DNA of 64,000 nucleotides from Clostridiales bacterium (GTDB taxonomy: Bacteria; Bacillota; Clostridia; Christensenellales; Aristaeellaceae): positions 19,613-83,612 of the forward strand of contig SFIM01000028.1 of assembly GCA_004556155.1 (NCBI GenBank). The letters run 5' to 3'. The translations under genes were made by a program, and so were the position numbers. The notes under the pieces are model-generated. The model ran no database searches, was not told the DNA's origin, and was given only the letters and a program-made list of their open reading frames with translations. Shown here piece after piece: positions 9,373 through 17,841 of the stretch (positions within the stretch are counted from its first letter, which is position 1; each line of letters begins with the position of its first letter).

Positions 9373-9721
9373 GGGGGAGAGGAGGATACGTTTCTTTCTT
9401 GAGTCATAGCGCCGCCGCAGGCGGCTGAGGGCGCGTAATTTTGTAAATTGCCGCCCGAAACCCGCGCTTGCCGCAAGGCAGAAGCGCGGGGCGTACAAGG
9501 AAAGAAACAAAGAACCTGCCTTGTGGCCGTAAAAGCTGCTGGAATAAAACTGGAAGGCAGAGCGCACATTGCGTGGCAGGTGAAAGCCTGAACCGCCCGG
9601 ATGAAAGCAAGCTTTCCTCCGTTCGCTTCCTGCTTTCCGGTTTTATTCAATCGACTTTTACGTCACACACAGGTTCTTTGTTACTTTCTTCCCTGAAGAA
9701 AGTAACGTTCCCTTCGTCCCC
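9373..9721. repeat. Family A mosaic element between marR and the MATE gene
   Basis: It begins about 10 bp after the marR stop. The left terminal hairpin arm GTTTCTTTCTTGAGTCA is interrupted by the GCCGCC module (about 9407-9500), and the opposite arm resumes as AAGGAAAGAAAC. Long outer arms follow: CAAAGAACCTG on the left, and on the right TTTTATTCAATCGACTTTTA then ACAGGTTCTTTG. It ends with a GTTACTTTCTT...AAGAAAGTAAC hairpin. It would be transcribed if marR and the pump share a message. Confidence 0.85.
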
Positions 9722-9747
9722 TATATTAAAGGAAAGGATCATCACTT

Positions 9748-11115
9748 ATGACGCAGGATAAAACCTTCCTGGGCACGGAGCCCATCGGCAAGCTGCTGGT
9801 TAAGCTGGCGGTGCCCACAGTCGTGGCGCAGCTGGTGAACATGCTGTATAACATTGTAGACCGCATTTACATCGGCCACATGCCGGGCGACGGCAGCCTG
9901 GCGCTGACGGGCGTGGGCGTGTGCCTGCCGCTGATCATGATCATTTCGGCCTTTGCGGCGCTGGTGGCCTCGGGCGGCGCGCCGCGCGCGTCCATCGCCA
10001 TGGGCAAGGGCGATCACGACCTGGCCGAAAAGCTGCTGGGCGGGTGCTTTACGCTGCAAATTGTTATCTCCGCCATCCTGACGGCCGTGATGCTGATCTG
10101 GAGCCGCGACCTGCTGCTGATGTTTGGCGCCAGCGAGAATACCATCGGCTACGCCGCCGATTATATGCGCATTTACGCCATCGGCACGCTGCTTGTGCAG
10201 CTTACCCTGGGCATGAACGCCTTTATCACCGCCCAGGGCTTTGCCACCACCGGCATGCTGACCGTGCTGATCGGCGCGGTGGCCAACATCGCCCTGGATC
10301 CGCTGTTTATCTATGGACTGGGCATGGGCGTGCGCGGCGCGGCGCTGGCCACGGTGATCAGCCAGGGGCTGTCCTGCGTGTGGGTCATCTGCTTCCTGCG
10401 GGGCAAAAAGACGCTGCTGCGCCTGAAGCGCGAAAACCTGCTGGTAAGCCCCAAGCTGATCCTGCCCTGCGTGGCGCTGGGCCTGGCGGCGTTTATCATG
10501 CAGTCCAGCGAGAGCATGATCTCGGTGTGCTTTAATTCCTCGCTGCTCAGGTATGGCGGCGACGTGGCCGTGGGCGCGATGACCATCCTGTCCAGCGTGA
10601 TGCAGTTTGCCATGCTGCCGCTGCAGGGCATTGCGCAGGGCGCGCAGCCCATCAGCAGCTACAATTACGGCGCGCGCAACGCCGATCGCGTGCGGCAGAC
10701 CTTCCGGCTGCTATTGCGGGTATGCCTGGTGTACTCCATGGTGCTGTGGGCGGGCATTATGCTGTTCCCGCGCGGGTTTGCGGGCATTTTCACCCCGGAT
10801 GCGGAGCTGCTGGATTTCACCGCCCGCGCGCTGCGCATTTACTGCGCGATGCTGTTCCTGTTCGGCATTCAGATTGCCTGCCAGATGACCTTTGTATCCA
10901 TCGGCAACGCGCCCTGCTCCATTCTGGTGGCGGTGCTGCGCAAGTTTGTGCTGCTGCTGCCGCTGATCTTCCTGCTGCCCAGTCTGCTGCCTGACAAGGT
11001 GACGGCTGTTTACCTGGCCGAGCCTGTGGCGGACGTCATTGCCGTTACCTGCACGGCGCTGCTGTTCTCCCGCCAGTTCAAAAAGGCGCTTGCCGTGCTG
11101 GAAGCGGGGAAGTGA
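9748..11115 (+). CDS. MATE family efflux transporter
   Basis: A 455-residue membrane protein with about 12 hydrophobic segments. The start has the MATE pattern (PIGKLLVKLAVPTVVAQLVN, then YNIVDRIYIGH). The motif QGAQPISSYNYGARN in the second half is typical of the DinF/NorM-like clostridial branch. It would export cationic drugs or metabolites using an H+ or Na+ gradient. AAGGAAAGG precedes the ATG. Control by the upstream MarR protein is likely. The substrate is unknown. Confidence 0.92.
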   Translation: MTQDKTFLGTEPIGKLLVKLAVPTVVAQLVNMLYNIVDRIYIGHMPGDGSLALTGVGVCLPLIMIISAFAALVASGGAPRASIAMGKGDHDLAEKLLGGCFTLQIVISAILTAVMLIWSRDLLLMFGASENTIGYAADYMRIYAIGTLLVQLTLGMNAFITAQGFATTGMLTVLIGAVANIALDPLFIYGLGMGVRGAALATVISQGLSCVWVICFLRGKKTLLRLKRENLLVSPKLILPCVALGLAAFIMQSSESMISVCFNSSLLRYGGDVAVGAMTILSSVMQFAMLPLQGIAQGAQPISSYNYGARNADRVRQTFRLLLRVCLVYSMVLWAGIMLFPRGFAGIFTPDAELLDFTARALRIYCAMLFLFGIQIACQMTFVSIGNAPCSILVAVLRKFVLLLPLIFLLPSLLPDKVTAVYLAEPVADVIAVTCTALLFSRQFKKALAVLEAGK

Positions 11116-11116
11116 G

Positions 11117-11784
11117 GGGCCGAAGGGGGACGAGGGGAACGTTACTTTCTTCAGGGAAGAAAGTAACAAAGAACCTGTGTTGTGGACGAGAAAGCTGCTG
11201 GTTTTAAACTGGGAGTGGCCCTGGCCACCCGCCCCCGTGGCAGGGAAAAATGAAGTTGCCTGGGTAGGAGCAAGCTCCACCCAAGCAACTTTTCATTTTT
11301 CCCCCTTGGCCTGGCTTCGCCAGCCCGCGCCGATTAAAATCGGCGTGCCACGGGGGCGTTTGTTGGGTGTAAAAATCAGACTTCGCTGACTGCGATAGTT
11401 AAGCAGAACAGCCAAGTTTCTCAGATAGCGCACAACCATAAAAGGGGGCTGTGGAAGAATTTTTCGTTCTTTCATACCCCCTTTTGGTGGCCGTTCTCCC
11501 CAACTTTTACAGATTGCCACGCCTGCTTCCCGCACCCAACCATGCCCCCGTGGCACGCCGATGCAATCGGCGCGGGCTGGCGAAGCCAGACCATAGGGGA
11601 AATATTCAAGGGGACGGATGCCGCTTGCGCCGATCCGGACACGCGAATTTTCCCTGCCACGGGGCACAAAACGGCAGTGCTGCCTCCCATTTTAATTCAA
11701 CTGACTTTCACGTCACACACAGCCTTCTTTGGTACTTTCTTGGACTCCAAGAAAGTACCGTCCCTCCTCGTTCCCCTCGTCCTC
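11117..11784. repeat. Family A mosaic element, long copy with two inverted inner modules
   Basis: It starts right after the MATE stop codon. The left end is a GTTACTTTCTT/AAGAAAGTAAC hairpin followed by CAAAGAACCTGTG. It has two inner modules in opposite orientation (about 11236-11357 and 11541-11663), each bounded by GTGGCA/TGCCAC sequences. The second is the reverse complement of the inner module of the 35.5 kb copy. The right arm ends with GGTACTTTCTTGG/CCAAGAAAGTACC. The remaining 115 bp to the next gene hold a possible -10 (TATACT) but no clear -35. Confidence 0.85.
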
Positions 11785-11899
11785 TTCTTCCGCGATTGCG
11801 CGGCGGCGGATTTTGTGGTATACTATAAGCTGGTCTGCCTGGTGCGGGCGCGCGCGGCGGCTATTACTTTGGGTATGATCTCGATTGGAGAAAACAGGT

Positions 11900-13267
11900 A
11901 TGCAGTATGACGTAATCATCGTGGGCGCGGGCCCGGGCGGTATCTTTACCGCCTATGAACTGAGCAGGCTGAACAGTGAAATGAAGATCGCGGTGATGGA
12001 GGCCGGGCACCCGCTGGAAAAGCGCCGCTGCCCCATCGACGGCGATAAGGTGAAAACCTGCATTGGCTGCAAAAGCTGCTCCATCATGAGCGGCTTTGGC
12101 GGCGCGGGCGCGTTTTCGGATGGCAAATATAACATCACCAACGATTTCGGCGGCACGCTCTATGAGCATATCGGCCGCCAGCGCGCGCTGGAGCTGATGC
12201 GCTACGTGGACGAAATCAACATGCAGCATGGCGGCGAGGGCACCAAGCTCTATTCCACCGCCGGCACACGGTTCAAAAAGCTGTGCATCCAGAATAAGCT
12301 GAACCTGCTGGACGCCTCCGTGCGCCACCTGGGCACGGATATCAACTATGTGGTGCTGCAAAACCTGTATGAGGAGCTGCGCCATCGCGTGGATTTCTAC
12401 TTTGAAACCCCCGTGCGCAGCATCGAGCGGATTGACGGCGGCTACCGCGTCAGCAGCGACCGCGAAAGCTGGGAGTGCCGCCAGTGCGTGGTGTCCGTGG
12501 GCCGCAGCGGCAGCAAGTGGATGGAAACCGTGTGCCGCGAGCTGGATATCGGCACGCTGTCCAACCGCGTGGATATCGGCGTGCGCGTGGAGCTGCCCGC
12601 CGTGGTGTTCAGCCACCTGACGGACGAGCTGTATGAAAGCAAGATCGTGTACCGCACCGAAAAGTTTGAGGATAACGTGCGCACCTTCTGCATGAATCCC
12701 TATGGCATCGTGGTAAACGAGAATACCAACGGCATCGTCACCGTCAACGGCCACAGCTATGAGGATCCCGCCAAGCGCACGGAGAATACCAACTTTGCCC
12801 TGCTGGTCAGCAAGCATTTTTCCGAGCCCTTCAAGGATAGCAACGGCTATGGCGAAAGCATCGCGCGGCTCAGCAATATGCTGGGCGGCGGGGTCATCGT
12901 GCAGCGCTTCGGCGATCTGGTGCGCGGCCGCCGCAGCAACGACAAGCGCCTGGAGGAGGGCCTGGTGCGCCCCACCCTGGCCGCCACGCCGGGCGATCTG
13001 AGCCTGGTGCTGCCCAAGCGCATCCTGGATGGCATTATGGAAATGATCTACGCCCTGGATCGTATCGCCCCCGGCACGGCCAACGACGATACGCTGCTGT
13101 ACGGCGTGGAGGTCAAGTTCTATAACATGGAGGTTGCGGTCAACGAGCACCTGGAAACCAAGCACCCCGGCCTGTATATCATCGGCGATGGCAGCGGCAT
13201 CACCCACTCGCTGTCCCATGCCTCGGCCAGCGGCGTGCACGTGGCGCGGCAGATTGCGGGGGAATAA
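11900..13267 (+). CDS. FAD-dependent dehydrogenase (COG2509-like)
   Basis: A 455-residue flavoprotein. The N-terminal Rossmann dinucleotide motif is VIIVGAGPGGIFTAYEL. It also has CIGCKSCSIMSGFGGAGAF and a C-terminal FAD contact GLYIIGDGSGITHSLSHA. This matches the uncharacterised COG2509 NAD(P)/FAD-dependent dehydrogenase group. The closely spaced Cys residues (CIGCKSC) might bind metal or act as redox thiols. The ATG at 11900 has GGAG 9 nt upstream; an in-frame TTG at 11885 lacks one. Physiological role unknown. Confidence 0.85.
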   Translation: MQYDVIIVGAGPGGIFTAYELSRLNSEMKIAVMEAGHPLEKRRCPIDGDKVKTCIGCKSCSIMSGFGGAGAFSDGKYNITNDFGGTLYEHIGRQRALELMRYVDEINMQHGGEGTKLYSTAGTRFKKLCIQNKLNLLDASVRHLGTDINYVVLQNLYEELRHRVDFYFETPVRSIERIDGGYRVSSDRESWECRQCVVSVGRSGSKWMETVCRELDIGTLSNRVDIGVRVELPAVVFSHLTDELYESKIVYRTEKFEDNVRTFCMNPYGIVVNENTNGIVTVNGHSYEDPAKRTENTNFALLVSKHFSEPFKDSNGYGESIARLSNMLGGGVIVQRFGDLVRGRRSNDKRLEEGLVRPTLAATPGDLSLVLPKRILDGIMEMIYALDRIAPGTANDDTLLYGVEVKFYNMEVAVNEHLETKHPGLYIIGDGSGITHSLSHASASGVHVARQIAGE

Positions 13268-13293
13268 GCCATGGCTGTGCGAGTGGAGCTCCT

Positions 13294-13479
13294 GCGGGAG
13301 GCATTGCCAATATCATCTCCATCGTCACCGGCAGCAGCGAGCGCTCCTGCGCCTTCCATGAGAAGAACGGCTTCGTGCTGGAGGGCGTGCGATTCTATCG
13401 GAAAAAATATAATGGAAAAAGCATTGGGCTGCCAAAATTGCTTTGGCGGCCCGATTTTTTCATCTTTTTTTTAAAATAA
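13294..13479 (+). pseudogene. C-terminal fragment of a GNAT acetyltransferase
   Basis: Just after the flavoprotein, one frame reads AGGIANIISIVTGSSERSC followed by AFHEKNGFVLEGVRFY. This resembles the last part of a GNAT fold (helix with an Asn/Ser-rich turn, then HEKNGF). No start codon, ribosome site or N-terminal domain precedes it. The frame runs through a terminator into low-complexity Phe/Leu codons. I read it as a decayed remnant. Confidence 0.5.
13426..13460 (+). terminator. Rho-independent terminator
   Basis: GGGCTGCCAAA, a short loop, TTTGGCGGCCC, then GATTTTTT. It ends transcription from the flavoprotein gene and cuts through the GNAT fragment frame. The 110 bp from here to the next ATG carry a TATAAT (13526-13531) without a convincing -35. 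Confidence 0.85.
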
Positions 13480-13570
13480 CGGCACACTTTCGTTAAAAAT
13501 AACCGTTCATGTAACCGTCGATCTCTATAATGAGGGTGTAATCTGAGTTTTAACGAGGAGGAACCCTCTG

Positions 13571-13891
13571 ATGATGAAGAAAGTGCTGTCCCTGCTGCTG
13601 GCCGTGATCCTGCTTGCCAGCCTGACCCTGACTGCCTCTACCGCCGAAGAAGAAGTGTTTGACGGCTATGTGATCGTTCGCCTGTGCAACGAGGGCGAGC
13701 TGTATTACGGCGACGATATCTATCTGTACGCCTCTGTCAAGTCTGCCAACATGCCCTACACCATCACCTGGCAGCGCAGCACCGGCACGGGCTGGGAGGA
13801 TATCTCCGGCCAGCATGACGAATACTATGTGTTCACCGCCACGCCCGAAAGCGTCAACTGCGAATACCGCGTGGTGCTGACCGCGGAGTGA
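13571..13891 (+). CDS. Small secreted Ig-like protein, unknown function
   Basis: A 106-residue protein. Residues 1 to about 25 form a signal peptide (hydrophobic core, then STAEE). The rest is a single beta-rich domain with YASVKSANMPYTITWQRS and YYVFTATPESVNCEYRVVL, resembling a bacterial immunoglobulin-like fold. GAGGAGG lies 9 nt before the ATG. It has its own downstream terminator, so it is a single-gene unit. Function unknown; surface or extracellular binding is a guess. Confidence 0.75.
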   Translation: MMKKVLSLLLAVILLASLTLTASTAEEEVFDGYVIVRLCNEGELYYGDDIYLYASVKSANMPYTITWQRSTGTGWEDISGQHDEYYVFTATPESVNCEYRVVLTAE

Positions 13892-13907
13892 TTCATTGCA
13901 GATTGAT

Positions 13908-13938
13908 AAAAGCGGCCATCCTGGGATGGTCGCTTTTT
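13908..13938 (+). terminator. Rho-independent terminator
   Basis: AAAAGCGGCCATC, loop, GATGGTCGCTTTTTT. It follows the small secreted protein and lies between two convergent genes. Confidence 0.85.
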
Positions 13939-13958
13939 TGTGCGCTGAAAAAGGCTTC

Positions 13959-14309
13959 TTACCGCTGCCCGCCCATCTCGCGCATCAGGCGCAGCAGCAT
14001 TTCCTGCTGGTCGCGGCGCAGGCGCATGGCACAGCGCCAGAACTCCTGCAAAAAGGGATCGTCCTCCTGGGCGGCGGCCTGCGGGGCGGCAGGCTCGGCG
14101 GCCGCGCCATCCTGCCCCAACAGATAGGCGGGCGTGGTGCGCAGGGCGGCGGCCAGCGCGTCCAGCCTGTCCATGGGAACCTGGTTGTCCCCCGATTCAA
14201 TACGCGATATGGTGGAGCGCGTGGAGTAGCCCATCGCGCGGGCCAGCTCCAATTGCGTCAGCCCCGCCGCCACGCGGGCAGCGCGCACGCGCACGCCAAA
14301 ATCATCCAT
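13959..14309 (-). CDS. XRE family HTH regulator
   Basis: A 116-residue protein. Residues about 6-60 form a Cro/CI-type helix-turn-helix (GLTQLELARAMGYSTRSTIS, then RIESG). An Ala-rich linker and a short charged C-terminal helix follow. The ATG at 14309 has GAGGTG 8 nt upstream. It is transcribed away from the phage tail/lysin cassette, whose promoter lies just beyond its start, so it is a good candidate regulator of that cassette. No peptidase or ligand domain is present. Confidence 0.88.
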   Translation of the reverse strand: MDDFGVRVRAARVAAGLTQLELARAMGYSTRSTISRIESGDNQVPMDRLDALAAALRTTPAYLLGQDGAAAEPAAPQAAAQEDDPFLQEFWRCAMRLRRDQQEMLLRLMREMGGQR

Positions 14310-14373
14310 ACAAAACACCTCAGGGTGATTATAACGCAAGGGTGAGGAAAAAACAACATTTTTCCCAGGGTGG

Positions 14374-14402
14374 TTGACAATCCTGCGCGAGTGATTTATA
14401 AT
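14374..14402 (+). promoter_or_regulatory. Consensus promoter of the tail/lysin cassette
   Basis: Perfect TTGACA (14374-14379), 17-bp spacer and perfect TATAAT (14397-14402). It is the strongest-looking promoter in the window and lies 65 bp from the start of the divergent XRE regulator. Confidence 0.88.
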
Positions 14403-14408
14403 AAACAC

Positions 14409-14661
14409 GAGAACCGGCCATGCGCGGCGGCGGACTGGGGCGGCAGCCTGCCTGAAAAGGGGAAAACCCCCGGCCGCGCCGGGCGAATAGCGGGCTTTCG
14501 GCAGAGGATCGTACCTTCATCAAAACGGGCGGCGAGCGTCCGGGCGAACGCGCGCCGTTTTTTCTGCCATTGAGGGTTACTAAAGATCACGAATCCGAAG
14601 CGCGACAGCCTGCCTGTTCGCCCTGCCGGGGATCGCCGCATATCAAAAAAGGAGGCAAGGC
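14409..14661 (+). promoter_or_regulatory. Long structured leader with attenuator-like hairpin
   Basis: About 250 nt separate the expected transcription start from the first cassette ATG. The leader is GC-rich and can fold extensively. At 14522-14563 a stem AAACGGGCGGCG/CGCGCCGTTT is followed directly by six T residues, like an intrinsic terminator upstream of the genes. CAGCCTGCCTG occurs twice (near 14450 and 14606). I do not recognise a known riboswitch class. The ribosome site AAAGGAGG is intact. Confidence 0.5.
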
Positions 14662-15285
14662 ATGATTACCATTCAAGCGGAGTTTACGCAAAAACAGTGC
14701 GATCTGGGGCTGATTGGCCGCGTGGGCGAAAACGCCAGCCGCCAGATTGTGTTTGACTGCGCCGAGGCGCTGCGCGCCTTTCCCGGCGCGGATATCCTGT
14801 GCATATATCAGCGCCCCGGCGAGGGCGCACCCTATCTTGCGCCGCTGAGCGGCGAAAAGGGCGTGTACACCCTGGTGCTGGCCGATACCGATGTGGCGCT
14901 GCCGGGCTTTGCCCGCATGGAGCTGCGCGCCGAAAAGGGCGGCAAGATCGTTAAATCCGCCTACTTTACCGGCGAAATTGCCCCGGCGCTGCGTGCGCCC
15001 GGCGAACGCCCGGACGCGGCGGCGGCCGATACGATGGATCGCATCGCCGCCCTGCTTGCCCAGGCGCAGCAAAGGCTGGATGAGCTGGCGGGGCTGACCG
15101 GGCAGAGCGTCAAGTGGGAGAGCATCGCCGATAAGCCCGGCCTTGCGCCCTCGCTGGCGCTCAAGGACGGCCAGCTCGCCGTGGTTACGGCCGCGGCGGC
15201 GGAGCAGGATAACCCGCTGCCCATCACATCGGCGGCGGTGCATGCGCAGCTGGGGCAGGTGAACGCCCTGCTGGCCAGCATTTAA
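14662..15285 (+). CDS. Phage baseplate (BppU-like) protein
   Basis: A 207-residue protein. Its N-terminal 110 residues (AEFTQKQCDLGLIGRVGENA, then VFDCAEALRAFPGADI) resemble the N-terminal domain of phage baseplate upper protein BppU. A predicted helical segment (AQAQQRLDELAGL) and a short C-terminal region follow. AAAGGAGG precedes the ATG. It is first of four genes with strong ribosome sites and a few base pairs between them. No head, portal or terminase genes are nearby, so it is an isolated tail-tip module. The BppU assignment is by recall of family pattern, without search. Confidence 0.65.
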   Translation: MITIQAEFTQKQCDLGLIGRVGENASRQIVFDCAEALRAFPGADILCIYQRPGEGAPYLAPLSGEKGVYTLVLADTDVALPGFARMELRAEKGGKIVKSAYFTGEIAPALRAPGERPDAAAADTMDRIAALLAQAQQRLDELAGLTGQSVKWESIADKPGLAPSLALKDGQLAVVTAAAAEQDNPLPITSAAVHAQLGQVNALLASI

Positions 15286-15297
15286 GGGGGGCGAAGC

Positions 15298-15879
15298 ATG
15301 AGCACCTATACCGAAATTTCGCGTCTGATCGCCGCGCGCGGCAAGATCCGCGATAAGCTGACGGCGCTGGGCCTGGCCACGGCGCAGGATAAGCTGGATA
15401 CCCTGGCCGGCGCGCTGGACGGCGTGGCCGATTGCGGCGCAGTGGAAAAAAACCTGCGCGAGGGCGAAACCTATCAGATTCCCGCCGGATACCACAATGG
15501 CGCGGGGCGCGTGGTGGGCGTGTCGGGCGGCGGCAGCTACGATTTGCAGCAAAAGCAGGCAACGCCTGATCTGCAGGCGCAGCGCGTTACCCCCGACGCG
15601 GGCTATTACGGCCTGTCCGCCGTGACGGTGGCGGCCATCCCGGCAAGCTATGGCGACGTATCCGGCGTAACCGCCGGGGCGGATGATGTGCGCGCGGGCA
15701 AGGTGATTGTCAGCGCCGCGGGGCAGCAAACCGTGGGCACGATGCCCGATCGCGGGGCTGTCAGCGCGCAGCTGGACGGCCTGACCGCCGCGCGCTATGT
15801 GATCCCCGCAGGCTATCACAGCGGCGCGGGCACGGTGACGCTGACGGACGATATCGAGGCCGCGCTGGCCCTGATTTAA
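15298..15879 (+). CDS. Phage tail-fibre-like repeat protein
   Basis: A 193-residue protein. After a helical start (YTEISRLIAARGKIRDKLTA) it has two copies of a YxIPAGYHxGAGxV motif (near residues 60 and 165), seen in clostridial phage tail or baseplate proteins. A VTPDAGYYGLSAVTVAAIP segment lies between them. It begins 12 bp after the previous stop with a purine-rich ribosome site. It shares the VTPDAG...GLSxVTV pattern and the N-terminal helix type with the next gene, so the two probably form parts of one fibre. Confidence 0.7.
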   Translation: MSTYTEISRLIAARGKIRDKLTALGLATAQDKLDTLAGALDGVADCGAVEKNLREGETYQIPAGYHNGAGRVVGVSGGGSYDLQQKQATPDLQAQRVTPDAGYYGLSAVTVAAIPASYGDVSGVTAGADDVRAGKVIVSAAGQQTVGTMPDRGAVSAQLDGLTAARYVIPAGYHSGAGTVTLTDDIEAALALI

Positions 15880-15889
15880 GGAGGAAACC

Positions 15890-16990
15890 ATGAGCATTCA
15901 AAGCGAAATTACCCGCCTGAGCGATGCGCGCGCGGCGCTGGACGCGGCCATTGCGGCCAAGGGCGTGCAGGTGCCGGGCAGCGCGCGGCTGGGCGATCTG
16001 CCTGCGCTGATCGCCGCCATCGCTGGGCAGAAGCCCGAGCAGAGCAAGACGGTATCGCCCGCGCTTGCCCAGCAGATGGTTACGCCGGATGCGGGAAAGA
16101 CACTATCCGGTGTAACCGTGGAGGCGGTCACCAAGGAGCTGCTTGCCGCGCTGGATGAAAGCTTCAAGGCCGAGAACATCAAAAATGGCGCAAGCATCCT
16201 GGGGCTTCCCGGCACGTTTTCGCCCTTTGGCGCGAATGCAGGCATTTCCAACTATCTGATTGAAATGTTTGACTTTACAGACGTTGGCACTTCTGGTGGA
16301 AACGCTATCGTAATCCGGCGCGAGGGCCTTGGCTGGATTCCGCACGCGGCCATTCATGTGCTTGTAGGAGATTCAGAAACGGGAAGCCCCATCGCGCCCA
16401 ATAACCATGCTGTATTCGCGGGCTTTGTGGATTTGCGCCATTGGTGTCCCACATATACAAAAGTGCTGTTTTATAATTTCAGCCTGTATAACAATGGCTC
16501 CGATCACGCCTGGTGGCTGCCGTCTGTTGATATGCTCAATCCAGCCAATTCCTTCTATACGGATAGATGGACGGAAAACAACTGCTGCATGGCGCGATTC
16601 CAACCAGAGCGCTATCACTTGATTAGCGGCACGCGCTGGCTGCGCATCCTGCTGCGCTTTAACGAGCCCACCGTCACGCTGACCGCGCCCACGGGGCTGA
16701 CCATCAGCAACGGTACAAATAGTGGCGACAGCCTTACCGGTTCCGGCTTCACCCTGGCCTGGAATCGCTCAACCATCACCGGCAGCGACGACTGCGTATA
16801 TCTGATTTACCGCGACGGCGCGCTGATATCGACCCGCGTGAAGGACGCTGGCTTCACGGGCAATCAGGCCAATATCACGTGGTCAAACATCACCGAAGCC
16901 GATAGCGGCACGTATACCGTCCGCGCTTACAACAGCTATGCGGGTCTGAGCGAACCCAGCAATAGCGTAACGTTTACCTATCAGGCGTAA
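15890..16990 (+). CDS. Phage tail-fibre-like protein with C-terminal Ig-like domain
   Basis: A 366-residue protein. Its N terminus (SEITRLSDARAALDAAIAAK) and MVTPDAGKTLSGVTVEAV parallel the preceding protein. A unique middle domain (about 115-255, aromatic-rich, with four Cys or fewer) could be the receptor-binding part. The C-terminal 100 residues are an immunoglobulin-like fold (VTLTAPTGLTISNGT, then ITEADSGTYTVRAYNSYAG). The middle domain has lower GC and different codon use than its flanks (roughly 16250-16620), hinting that this segment was exchanged. AAGGAGG precedes the ATG. Confidence 0.7.
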   Translation: MSIQSEITRLSDARAALDAAIAAKGVQVPGSARLGDLPALIAAIAGQKPEQSKTVSPALAQQMVTPDAGKTLSGVTVEAVTKELLAALDESFKAENIKNGASILGLPGTFSPFGANAGISNYLIEMFDFTDVGTSGGNAIVIRREGLGWIPHAAIHVLVGDSETGSPIAPNNHAVFAGFVDLRHWCPTYTKVLFYNFSLYNNGSDHAWWLPSVDMLNPANSFYTDRWTENNCCMARFQPERYHLISGTRWLRILLRFNEPTVTLTAPTGLTISNGTNSGDSLTGSGFTLAWNRSTITGSDDCVYLIYRDGALISTRVKDAGFTGNQANITWSNITEADSGTYTVRAYNSYAGLSEPSNSVTFTYQA

Positions 16991-17001
16991 GGAGAAAGAA
17001 T

Positions 17002-17778
17002 ATGAACGAAAAGGCGCTGAAAGTCATCGAGGCCGCGAAATCGCAGCTCGGCAACCCCTATGTATTCGGCATGTGGGGGCGGGAATGCACGCCCTCTGTG
17101 CGCCGCCAGTACGCGGGCTATAACCCCAGCCACAAGCGCGCCATCTTTAAGGCGTGCCCCGTGCTGAGCGGCAAGCAGCCCAATTGCGACGGCTGTAAAT
17201 GGCAGGGGAAGTTAGCCTTTGACTGCCGGGGCTTTATCTACTGGTGCTTGTCGCAGGTGGGTATCAAGATCAAGGGCGGCGGCGCAACGTCGCAGTACAA
17301 TACGGCAGCCAACTGGGTGTGGCGCGGCGAGATCGGCGACATGCCCGATGTGGTCTGCTGTGTGTTCCAGCGCCGAAACGGCAGGATGCAGCACACCGGA
17401 TTGCACATCGGCGGCGGCAAGGTGATTCATTGCTCCGCTGGCGTACAGTGGGGCGATACGTCCGATAAGGCGTGGACGCACTACGCTATCCCCGCTGGCT
17501 TGTACACGGCGGACGAGCTGGCGGCGGCGGGCGCGGTAAAGGCAGACAAGCCGTCCGAAGTCGTTGTGTTCAACCTGCGGCGCGGCAGCAAGGGGTCAGA
17601 CGTGACCAGGCTGCAAACCGCCCTGAACGCCCTGGGCTATGCCTGCGGCGCGGCGGACGGCATTTTCGGCGTAAAAACCGAGGCTGCCGTGCGGCGCTTC
17701 CAGCGGGCGCAGCAATTGGCCGTGGACGGCGTCGCGGGCAGAATGACCTGGGCGGCCATCGAACGGGCGCTTGCTTGA
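17002..17778 (+). CDS. NlpC/P60-type endolysin with peptidoglycan-binding domain
   Basis: A 258-residue lysin. The N-terminal cysteine peptidase domain has the catalytic Cys75 in AFDCRGFIYW and His in MQHTGLHIGGG (131/135). An extra Cys cluster (KACPVLSGKQPNCDGCKW) lies before it, typical of some clostridial phage lysins. Residues about 192-256 form one PG_binding_1 repeat (LRRGSKGSDVTRLQTALNAL). There is no signal peptide and no holin nearby. Within the cassette it may be the tail-associated or released lysin that cuts peptide stems of peptidoglycan. Confidence 0.85.
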   Translation: MNEKALKVIEAAKSQLGNPYVFGMWGRECTPSVRRQYAGYNPSHKRAIFKACPVLSGKQPNCDGCKWQGKLAFDCRGFIYWCLSQVGIKIKGGGATSQYNTAANWVWRGEIGDMPDVVCCVFQRRNGRMQHTGLHIGGGKVIHCSAGVQWGDTSDKAWTHYAIPAGLYTADELAAAGAVKADKPSEVVVFNLRRGSKGSDVTRLQTALNALGYACGAADGIFGVKTEAAVRRFQRAQQLAVDGVAGRMTWAAIERALA

Positions 17779-17841
17779 CAGCTGTGCTATAATGATATTG
17801 TCCCTGAGAGGGGGATAATACATAAAAAGGAAGACAAAACC

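Noticed and set aside
11864..13240. 458-codon minus-strand frame
   Set aside because: Exact antisense of the FAD-dependent dehydrogenase, without ribosome site or motif.
14662..17778. Complete prophage
   Set aside because: Only tail-tip and lysin genes are present, and neighbours on both sides are ordinary chromosomal genes.
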